Positions 1 through 4,969 of a stretch of 6,652 nt of DNA are shown piece by piece; position 1 is the first letter of the stretch; every line of letters begins with the position of its first letter. A model generated the notes under the pieces. It worked only from the letters and a program-made list of their open reading frames with translations, had not been told where the DNA came from and did not search any database. Origin of the DNA: CAZMVU01 sp964569295. Its GTDB lineage: Bacteria; Hydrogenedentota; Hydrogenedentia; Hydrogenedentales; JAGMZX01. Made by a program: the position numbers and the translations under genes. The stretch spans positions 1-6,652 of the forward strand of contig CAZMVU010000242.1 of the NCBI GenBank assembly GCA_964569295.1. The letters are read 5' to 3'.

Positions 1-58
1 CTTCACCTTCACCTTCACCTTCACCTTCGCCTTCGCCTTCGCCTTCGCCTTCACCCTC
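1..58 (-). repeat. Gly-Glu hexanucleotide repeat tract (second linker), cut by window edge
   Basis: This in-frame 6-bp repeat encodes Glu followed by nine Gly-Glu pairs at the visible end of the beta-helix protein. Read on the coding strand, four GGCGAA units sit together and are followed by at least four GGTGAA units, so blocks of identical units have expanded locally. It probably forms a flexible acidic spacer to another domain outside the window. Its true length is unknown because the window stops inside it. Confidence 0.9.
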
Positions 59-2509
59 TGCGGGGATGACCTGGTCATTCAGGACGGCATTCAGGTAGCC
101 CTCGGGTCCGAAAGCGAGCCATTCCTCGAGATTGGTCTTTCCATCCCCGTCGAGGTCGCCCGAGGGGAGTAGTTGGGGTTCGGTCATGATGTTGGATTTG
201 TTGATGCCCATGCTGCCGAGCTGGCCGAAACCGAAACTGTTGAGACCGGCGCCGAAGAAACTGAGGTACCCGTTGAGACTGCCGAAGGAACCGGTGCAAG
301 ACAGGGTATTCGATGTCATGGAAGTGGTTTCACCGTCGCCAAACATGGCGTACACGGCGAATACATTGATAAGCTCGGGCATATTGGCCTGGACGATGGA
401 CCCGAGTGCAGGGCCGAAGACGTTGTTCTTGATTTCGTTGCGGTTCTGCTTGAACCCCTGGCCGATGTCGCTGCCCGTGACGACCCCGTTATCGAAATCC
501 GGGTTGGCGGCGAGGAATTCTATGATCCCGAATTCCTGCGAATCGGGGATGCCGTTGCCGAAGAATTGGATGCTGTCGGTCAGGTTGTTGCGGTTTTCGC
601 CGGGCAATGCGGTGACGGTCAGGTCGACCCCGCCGTTGAAGTCGCCGTTGTCGAGGTCCTGCCCCTTGAGGTAGCCCTGGTAGGGCTCGGGGAAATATCC
701 GAGCAGCGGGTTGCCTTGCAGTGAGTTCAGGTCGCCTAAGGCGTTGATATCTACCGGGCCGCCGGCGCCCTCGCCTTCTCCTTCCCCTTCTCCTTCCCCT
801 TCTCCTTCCCCTTCTCCCTCGCCTTCCCCTTCCCCACCGGTCTCGAAGAGTACCGGTTCACTGAAGGCCGAGGTGTTGGTGTCCCGGGTGGCGGTGGCGG
901 TGATGTGCGTACCCATATAGGCGCCGAATTCGCCAAAGAGGATCCACGTGGTATCTGCGCTGAGGTAAGTTTCCCCGACGAATTCCAGGCCTTCATCCTC
1001 GGCATCGCTGTAAACCTCGATGTAGGTATCCATGTCAGCGGTGCCGCTGATTTCACCGGTGGACACCGAGGTTATCACGGGCGGAGCGATGCCGCCGTTC
1101 GCGCCGTCATTGAGCACGATGCCTTTGCCCGGGTGCCCACTGATGCTGTTGCGGCGGATGGAAGCGCCGGTGGTGGCTTCGCCCGATATCTGGATGCCGG
1201 TGGTGCCGTTGAATTTGATCAGGTTGCCAAACTCCGGCATGGGATCGCCGATGCTGGTGTTGCTAGCGCCCTCTTCCACGATAATGCCGGCAAGCCGGTT
1301 CGGCACTTCCACCTCGTCCGTTTCGGATAGGGGCGACACGCCAATGGCATTGTTCCAGATCGTGGTGCCATCCACGCCCACGTTGTCCACCTTGATGCCG
1401 ACATTGTTCGCACCGATGATGTTGCTGTAGCCCTCGCTGTATGTCGTACCGATGGCCGTGTTGTCCGGCCCCCGGAGCACATGCACGCCTTCTTCCTCGT
1501 TGGGCAGCGGTGCGGAGGCATCGGCCGTGACCCCGATGCGGCAGCCCTGGACGTAGTTGTTGTCCGTTCCCTCGCCGTAAATCTTGACGCCATACCAGAG
1601 GTTGCCGGAGATCACCGGGTAGCCCATCTCCCCGTCGCCGTAGATGGTGTTGCCGGAAGCGCCATTGGCGATGAGGATGCCGCCGCCCCGGGCGAAGCCA
1701 TCGATAAGTAAGACGCCCTCTTCGTTGGTATCGCGCCGGGCGGGCTTGCGGACGGTGTTTCGCTCCGCCTCGCCCTCCGGTTCACCCTCGCCTGCTTTGG
1801 GGGACACCCAGATACCGCGTAGGCCATCGCTGCGCCAGCCGTTGCCGATGGGCGCGGCGCCGAGGCTGTCCGTGCCGATGAAGTTGCCGGAGATGGTGTG
1901 GAAGTCGGTGCCTGCACCCAAGATACGGATGCCGTCGTAGCCGTTGCCGGAGATGATGTTGCGGCCCCAGAACCCGCCGATGACGCCCTCGCTGGCGCCG
2001 TCGCGCACAAGGATGCCGTGGTGCTGGTTGCCCAGGCAGGCCATGCCGTCGGTACCGATGTAGCAGTCCCCGATGCCGTACCCGGAGGCGGATGCGCCCT
2101 CGACCACAATACCCGAGCGCTGGAAGTTGACGATGGTCAGCCCGAGGATCGTGCAGCCCGCGCCCTGTATGACCAAGCCGTTGGCGTCGCCGGCAAGCTC
2201 GCCATCGAGCACCACGGCATCCGGTGTAAAACCCCCGTCGAACTTCGATATGGTCGTGCCTGCTTCGGTAAGCGGGGGCAGCGGGGAAAGCGGTTGGATG
2301 GTTGCCTCGCCGCTTTCGATGTTGAAACCGATGGTGTCCGGTTCGGCGTTGCTGTTTGCTGCCGTTATGGCCTCGCGTAAGGAGCCCGGACCGGTATCTT
2401 CGGTAGAGACTACCTCGATCACGGCGGCCTGTGTGGTAAGAGCCGTGGCCAGGAAAAGCGTGAACAGGCAGTGTACGAGAAACAACGGGGAGCGAGGAGG
2501 GGTTCGCAT
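1..2509 (-). CDS. Secreted right-handed beta-helix protein with Gly-Glu linkers (C-terminus beyond window)
   Basis: The minus-strand frame is open from the start to position 1 (836 residues visible, no stop), so the gene continues past the left edge. Residues 1-29 form a signal peptide: an Arg-containing N-region, a Leu/Phe-rich core, then an Ala-Ala cut site before VIEVVS. Next comes a CSLREA-like opening (GPGSLREAITAAN, about 40-52). Residues about 60-470 are Gly/Asn/Ile-rich beta-helix rungs such as NIISGNGYDGIRI and NFIGTDSLG. A beta-sandwich-like segment (about 475-555) ends in TATRDTNTSAFSEP, a typical finish for this family. Then come 11 Gly-Glu pairs, an unassigned module of about 230 residues ending in GDLDGDGKTNLEEW (about 784-797, EF-hand/dockerin-like calcium loop), and a second Gly-Glu run. 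The protein is probably exported and surface-attached or extracellular; no catalytic site or substrate can be named. The ATG at 2509 is preferred because AGAAGGA lies 9 nt upstream; an in-frame ATG at 2518 directly abuts that motif. Confidence 0.9.
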   Translation of the reverse strand, partial: MRTPPRSPLFLVHCLFTLFLATALTTQAAVIEVVSTEDTGPGSLREAITAANSNAEPDTIGFNIESGEATIQPLSPLPPLTEAGTTISKFDGGFTPDAVVLDGELAGDANGLVIQGAGCTILGLTIVNFQRSGIVVEGASASGYGIGDCYIGTDGMACLGNQHHGILVRDGASEGVIGGFWGRNIISGNGYDGIRILGAGTDFHTISGNFIGTDSLGAAPIGNGWRSDGLRGIWVSPKAGEGEPEGEAERNTVRKPARRDTNEEGVLLIDGFARGGGILIANGASGNTIYGDGEMGYPVISGNLWYGVKIYGEGTDNNYVQGCRIGVTADASAPLPNEEEGVHVLRGPDNTAIGTTYSEGYSNIIGANNVGIKVDNVGVDGTTIWNNAIGVSPLSETDEVEVPNRLAGIIVEEGASNTSIGDPMPEFGNLIKFNGTTGIQISGEATTGASIRRNSISGHPGKGIVLNDGANGGIAPPVITSVSTGEISGTADMDTYIEVYSDAEDEGLEFVGETYLSADTTWILFGEFGAYMGTHITATATRDTNTSAFSEPVLFETGGEGEGEGEGEGEGEGEGEGEGEGAGGPVDINALGDLNSLQGNPLLGYFPEPYQGYLKGQDLDNGDFNGGVDLTVTALPGENRNNLTDSIQFFGNGIPDSQEFGIIEFLAANPDFDNGVVTGSDIGQGFKQNRNEIKNNVFGPALGSIVQANMPELINVFAVYAMFGDGETTSMTSNTLSCTGSFGSLNGYLSFFGAGLNSFGFGQLGSMGINKSNIMTEPQLLPSGDLDGDGKTNLEEWLAFGPEGYLNAVLNDQVIPAEGEGEGEGEGEGEGEGEGE
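770..835 (-). repeat. Gly-Glu repeat tract (first linker), 11 pairs
   Basis: This 66-bp in-frame tract encodes eleven Gly-Glu pairs. The middle part alternates GGAGAA and GGGGAA, giving a 12-bp super-period, and the tract is flanked by GGCGAG units at both ends. It separates the beta-helix and beta-sandwich portion from the unassigned C-terminal module. Such tracts are prone to slippage, but length changes in steps of 6 bp keep the frame. Confidence 0.9.
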
Positions 2510-2518
2510 CAGATGCAT

Positions 2519-2525
2519 TCCTTCT
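2519..2525 (-). promoter_or_regulatory. Shine-Dalgarno AGAAGGA for the beta-helix gene
   Basis: AGAAGGA lies 9 nt upstream of the ATG at 2509 and immediately against the ATG at 2518. The spacing selects 2509 as the start, which also gives a cleaner signal peptide beginning MRTPPRSP. Confidence 0.6.
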
Positions 2526-2591
2526 GCCGGGCCTGGCGCCCGTACTGCGCCCTGCGCCTGCCTATAGGCGGCGGCACCCACTTTCACTTCC

Positions 2592-2620
2592 ACTATATAA
2601 CAAATGCTGAATCCGCGCAA
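2592..2620 (-). promoter_or_regulatory. Candidate sigma70-type promoter of the beta-helix gene
   Basis: On the minus strand TTGCGC (2620-2615) and TATAGT (2597-2592) are separated by 17 bp, in a locally AT-rich patch of an otherwise GC-rich spacer. The predicted transcript would have a leader of about 75 nt before the ATG at 2509. Only the boxes and spacing support this. The host's promoter consensus is unknown. Confidence 0.4.
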
Positions 2621-2875
2621 TACTCGATGTGCGGCGCAACGCGTGTGGTGTATCATGGGAAACGGGCAAGTCCCGGAGAAAAACCTGTGTTCTTGAGCAA
2701 GGACGATCACCCATATCTGGCGGAACTGTGTGCGGGCGTAGTCGAGGCCTCGCGCGTGGGGGCGGGCGTGCAGGTGGCGGTCCAGTGCGGCAGTCCCCGA
2801 TAATCTGCCCCCCCCGTAATGTTCTCCACGCCCTGAAACTCCAGTTCATTCGTGAAGCTGCCTGGCCCGGATATC
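2621..2875. other. Non-coding spacer between the TetR frame and the beta-helix promoter
   Basis: This stretch belongs to a longer gene-poor spacer (3053-2510 if the TetR gene ends at 3054). Overlapping open frames exist on both strands, but they are Arg/Pro/Gly-rich, lack recognisable motifs and have no good ribosome binding sites. A run of C (2810-2816) is the only low-complexity stretch seen. I find no RNA gene. Confidence 0.5.
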
Positions 2876-3604
2876 TCACCGCCCCTGCGGTTTCACTCGT
2901 TTCGCGGGGGAATTGCGGCCCAAAGCGTCTATTGGGGGCTTGGGGACGGTTTGGGAGTTGGCCGGACACACCTCGCTCTTACCCCATATTCTTATCGCGC
3001 CGGCTTGACCTGCACCGCAGGTCATTCGCCCATGGGGGTGGCGCTGCGGCGCGCTACGTGCGCAGTGGATAGTCTTGGATGTTGCGCAGGGCCGCGCGGA
3101 AGACGCCTTGCCGTCCCGCATGCGAAGGGTGCCGTCGTCAATGCCGCGCTGAAGAATCTCGGTGAATATCGCCGTGATGCGCGCCTCGTTCTCGAGCACA
3201 TACCGGCGCGACTTCGGCGCAAGGGCGCTGGTCTCCCGGTAAATGAGGAGTATCGCGTCTTGCATGCGATCGCAGGTGCGCACATACTCCGCGATGGCCC
3301 CCTCGAGGGTGGCACGGCCCGTGTCCGCATGGGCGATGCGCTCGCGCAATGCCGCCTCCATATCCGTGTGGATGGCGTCGCACACCAGGTACAGGATGTC
3401 CTCCTTCGCCTTGATGTACTCGTAGAGCGCGCCCACGGACCAGCCGGCCGCCGCGGCGATCTCGCGCGTGGTCGTCTTGTGAAACCCCTGCCGGACAAAC
3501 AGGCCCACCGCCGCATCCACCAATTCCCGCCGCCGTTTCGCCACGAGGGCGTTGTCCTTCACCAGCGTGGGAATGCGCCGCTGTTTGCTGCCCGATGTTG
3601 CCAT
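2876..3604 (-). CDS. TetR-family transcriptional regulator, frame probably shifted near residue 166
   Basis: The N-terminus is a clear TetR DNA-binding domain: RRRELVDAAVGLF (about 24-36), then the helix-turn-helix TTTREIAAAAGWSVGALYEYI (quoted in part: TTREIAAAAGWSVGALYEYI, about 45-64) and KAKEDILYLV. The ligand/dimer domain follows (about 75-160, including ILLIYRETSALAP). The start is well fixed, with AGGAGG 7 nt upstream of the ATG. After about residue 166 the open frame (242 aa) turns into an Arg/Cys/Pro-rich tail unlike the family. The neighbouring frame instead reads VFRAALRNIQDYPLRT and stops at TAG (3056-3054), with more GC at third codon positions. One missing base near 3100 would explain this and give about 183 residues, a normal TetR length. 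It is probably a ligand-responsive repressor. The effector is unknown, and its only visible operator is its own. Confidence 0.85.
   Translation of the reverse strand: MATSGSKQRRIPTLVKDNALVAKRRRELVDAAVGLFVRQGFHKTTTREIAAAAGWSVGALYEYIKAKEDILYLVCDAIHTDMEAALRERIAHADTGRATLEGAIAEYVRTCDRMQDAILLIYRETSALAPKSRRYVLENEARITAIFTEILQRGIDDGTLRMRDGKASSARPCATSKTIHCARSAPQRHPHGRMTCGAGQAGAIRIWGKSEVCPANSQTVPKPPIDALGRNSPAKRVKPQGR
3006..3024. repeat. Perfect 8-bp inverted repeat (hairpin) after the likely TetR stop
   Basis: TGACCTGCACCGCAGGTCA is two perfect 8-bp arms around ACC. It starts about 30 bp beyond the alternative TetR stop at 3054. It could fold as an RNA hairpin at the end of the tetR transcript, but no T-run follows on the minus strand, so it is not a textbook intrinsic terminator. 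A protein-binding operator is also possible. Confidence 0.6.
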
Positions 3605-3611
3605 GCGTTAG

Positions 3612-3617
3612 CCTCCT
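3612..3617 (-). promoter_or_regulatory. Strong Shine-Dalgarno AGGAGG of the tetR gene
   Basis: AGGAGG on the minus strand lies 7 nt before the ATG at 3604 and fixes the start. Its first base overlaps the edge of the operator palindrome. Confidence 0.75.
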
Positions 3618-3634
3618 GACTGAGCGCTCGCTCA
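3617..3634. promoter_or_regulatory. TetR-type operator palindrome
   Basis: TGACTGAGCGCTCGCTCA is an 18-bp near-palindrome, matching its own reverse complement at 14 of 18 positions with the pattern TGA-N2-GAGCGCTC-N2-TCA. Size, symmetry and the conserved TGA/TCA ends resemble operators of TetR-family repressors. It lies between the -10 box and the start codon of the TetR gene, covers the expected transcription start, and touches the Shine-Dalgarno. Autorepression is the simple reading. I saw no second copy in the window. Confidence 0.7.
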
Positions 3635-3638
3635 AAAT

Positions 3639-3667
3639 AGAATATCACACAATGCGCCCTTTGTCTA
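3639..3667 (-). promoter_or_regulatory. Candidate promoter of the tetR gene
   Basis: TAGACA (3667-3662) and TATTCT (3644-3639) are 17 bp apart on the minus strand. The predicted start of transcription falls inside the operator at 3617-3634, about 28 nt before the ATG. The coherent order of -35, -10, operator, Shine-Dalgarno and ATG supports the call. Confidence 0.55.
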
Positions 3668-3744
3668 TGAGGTCGCCCTGTTGATCATTGGGGCCGCCTG
3701 GCTGCGTAAGGTGGGAGAAAAGAGCCGCGTGGCCGCCAGCCCTA

Positions 3745-3782
3745 GTGTCCTGCTCCTGAGCCCGCGAAGGATTCAAGGACAC
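3745..3782. repeat. Interrupted inverted repeat GTGTCCT...AGGACAC
   Basis: Perfect 7-bp arms at 3745-3751 and 3776-3782 enclose a second inner pair, TCCT (3754-3757) and AGGA (3768-3771). Together they can form a two-stage stem with small internal loops. The function is unknown. Confidence 0.45.
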
Positions 3783-3852
3783 CCCTGGCTACTGCGTACG
3801 GCTTCTCTCCCGCCTTGGACAAATGCATGCTCTTCAGCCCACGCACGCAATA

Positions 3853-3870
3853 GCGGTGGCAAGCCACCGC
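3853..3870. repeat. Perfect inverted repeat GCGGTGGC-AA-GCCACCGC
   Basis: GCGGTGGCAAGCCACCGC has 8-bp perfect arms around AA. As RNA or single-stranded DNA it would fold as a 7-bp stem with a CAAG loop. No T-run follows on either strand. It resembles a dispersed REP-like intergenic palindrome, but a single copy in one window cannot prove that. Confidence 0.6.
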
Positions 3871-3881
3871 ACTCCAAAGTT

Positions 3882-3923
3882 GCGCCACCGGCATGGCCCT
3901 CGCCGTCGCACGCCGGTATGCGC
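3882..3923. repeat. Interrupted inverted repeat GCGC-ACCGGC / GCCGGT-GCGC
   Basis: ACCGGC (3887-3892) pairs with GCCGGT (3912-3917), and the flanking GCGC blocks (3882-3885, 3920-3923) extend the stem to 10 bp across a small internal loop. The apical loop is about 19 nt. In a GC-rich spacer this could partly be chance. Confidence 0.35.
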
Positions 3924-3991
3924 TATCACGGGACAGATTGGCGAAACAAGTCCGCCCCCTTGCACCATACGGCTAAAGAGTTACCGTTTTT

Positions 3992-4654
3992 CTAGCCCCG
4001 TTTTTCCGGGAAATAATGTGCTTCAATGAGGAGGCACAAGGTGTGCCAGAGGACGGTGTGCGCTTCTTGGATGATTTTGGTGGAATCGCCGGGCGCCTTG
4101 ATCGCGATATCGGCGAAGTCGCCCATCCTGCCGCCGCCGGGCCCGGTGAGCGCCACCGCCGTGGCGAGATGAGCCCGCGCAACGGACATGGCCATGAGGC
4201 AGTTGTCCGCATTGCCGGACGTGGAAATGGCGATCAACGCGTCGCCGGGGCGTACCAGGGTGTTGAGCTCCTGGGCGAACGCGATATCCCGCATGGGCGA
4301 ATCGTTCTCGATGGCGGTTTTCAGGGCGCTGTTGAGCCCAAGGGTGTATGCACGCAACCCCGCTTCGAGGTGTTGCGCGAGTTCCTGGCCAAAAGGCAAT
4401 TCCTGCAACGCGTCGCTGAGTGCGGGGGGCAACGGGCGCATGCGCTCGAAGCTTTTGCAGAGCTCGCCCACGATGTGCATGGCGTCGGCGCTCGATCCGC
4501 CATTGCCGCAGGTATAGAGTGTACCGCCATTGTCATAGCAGCGCACGAGGTCCGAGTGCAGCCGGCGCAGCGCGTGCGTACACGTCTCGAGGTCCGGCCG
4601 GCGCGCCACCATGGCGTCCAGGATTTCCTGTTCCAACGCGTTCAGTTCGATCAT
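3992..4654 (-). CDS. GmhA-like SIS-domain sugar-phosphate isomerase
   Basis: The 220-residue protein is a close structural match to GmhA phosphoheptose isomerases, which convert D-sedoheptulose 7-phosphate to D-glycero-D-manno-heptose 7-phosphate for LPS or S-layer heptose. Visible motifs are TCGNGGSSADAMHIVGEL (48-65), the phosphate-binding ISTSGNADN (143-151) and IQEAHTVLWHTLCLLIE (195-211). By alignment from memory with E. coli GmhA, E64 matches catalytic E65 and H204 matches catalytic H180; H60 is also kept. It is longer than the usual 192-200 residues because of an insertion at about 75-100 (PLPPALSDALQELPFGQELA), so a related SIS family with another sugar phosphate is possible. The ATG at 4654 is chosen for GAGGG 6 nt upstream; an in-frame ATG at 4759 would add a 35-residue basic extension unlike the family. 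No heptose genes adjoin it. Confidence 0.85.
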   Translation of the reverse strand: MIELNALEQEILDAMVARRPDLETCTHALRRLHSDLVRCYDNGGTLYTCGNGGSSADAMHIVGELCKSFERMRPLPPALSDALQELPFGQELAQHLEAGLRAYTLGLNSALKTAIENDSPMRDIAFAQELNTLVRPGDALIAISTSGNADNCLMAMSVARAHLATAVALTGPGGGRMGDFADIAIKAPGDSTKIIQEAHTVLWHTLCLLIEAHYFPEKRG

Positions 4655-4842
4655 CGTTTGCCCTCGGTGGAACGCAGCGACACCCGATCGCGCGTATTTC
4701 CTGTTTGCCCACTTTTGCGCTCGTATGAGCAGTGCGGCGCTGCGCTGTGCCGCCTCCACAGCGCTTCGTTCGGCAGCGTACGCAAAACACGGCCATACAC
4801 CTCGTTGGTGTCCTGCCTTGTAAGCGGATTCTGCTGGGACAT
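4651..4842 (-). CDS. Small ORF upstream of the SIS gene (doubtful)
   Basis: A 63-residue frame starts MSQQNPLTRQDTNEVYG and ends with a TGA that overlaps the ATG of the isomerase gene (ATGA at 4654-4651), an arrangement typical of translational coupling. The N-terminal half looks protein-like (NEVYGRVLRTLPNEALW). The C-terminal half is basic and low in hydrophobic residues. There is no Shine-Dalgarno at its ATG, and a candidate promoter would start transcription almost exactly at that ATG, which would make it leaderless. I do not recognise the product. It could equally be part of a 5' untranslated leader of about 190 nt. Confidence 0.3.
   Translation of the reverse strand: MSQQNPLTRQDTNEVYGRVLRTLPNEALWRRHSAAPHCSYERKSGQTGNTRDRVSLRSTEGKR
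4661..4665 (-). promoter_or_regulatory. Shine-Dalgarno GAGGG of the SIS isomerase gene
   Basis: GAGGG lies 6 nt before the ATG at 4654 and decides this start over the upstream in-frame ATG at 4759. Confidence 0.55.
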
Positions 4843-4848
4843 GCCGCT

Positions 4849-4878
4849 ATTCTACCCATCCCACGCCGTACTATCCAA
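4849..4878 (-). promoter_or_regulatory. Candidate promoter for the small ORF and SIS isomerase gene
   Basis: TTGGAT (4878-4873) and TAGAAT (4854-4849) are 18 bp apart on the minus strand, in the less GC-rich part of the spacer. Transcription would begin near 4842, giving a leader of about 190 nt before the isomerase ATG. Confidence 0.35.
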
Positions 4879-4969
4879 TATAGCGCCGAGACGGGAAGCA
4901 GGCCCCGGTCTCAATAGAATCTGTAGCGGCGTCCAGTCCAGGCGGACAGCGCCCGCGGGCGGGCCGGGC

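Larger units (their letters stand above)
3668..3991. other. Non-coding spacer with three inverted repeats
   Basis: No credible gene lies between the SIS gene stop and the tetR promoter. The stretch contains the three inverted repeats listed separately. Short frames such as one translating to SGGKPPHSK on the plus strand come from the palindrome itself and are not gene-like. Confidence 0.6.

Noticed and set aside
1..58. A CRISPR array or tandem DNA element at the left edge
   Set aside because: The 6-bp periodicity is in frame and encodes Gly-Glu pairs within a secreted protein, with no spacers.
132..2380. Several plus-strand and alternative minus-strand frames of 70-180 codons across the beta-helix gene
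   Set aside because: All are shadows of one continuous minus-strand frame that gives a coherent signal peptide, beta-helix, linkers and calcium motif.
2882..2910. Bulged hairpin CCCCTGCG / CGCGGGGG near the end of the extended TetR frame
   Set aside because: The stem is only seven pairs with a bulge and a 13-nt loop, and is expected by chance in GC-rich sequence.
2562..3072. Overlapping frames of 110-147 codons on both strands in the spacer before the beta-helix gene
   Set aside because: They are Arg/Pro/Gly-rich, mutually overlapping, without recognisable motifs or good ribosome binding sites.
4655..4759. Upstream in-frame start (ATG 4759) for the SIS isomerase
   Set aside because: The extra 35 residues are basic and unlike GmhA proteins, while GAGGG sits 6 nt before the ATG at 4654.
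4938..4969. GC-rich palindrome GCCCGCGGGC just after the antiporter stop as an intrinsic terminator
   Set aside because: It leaves no realistic loop and has no T-run on the minus strand; such runs of G and C occur easily at this base composition.
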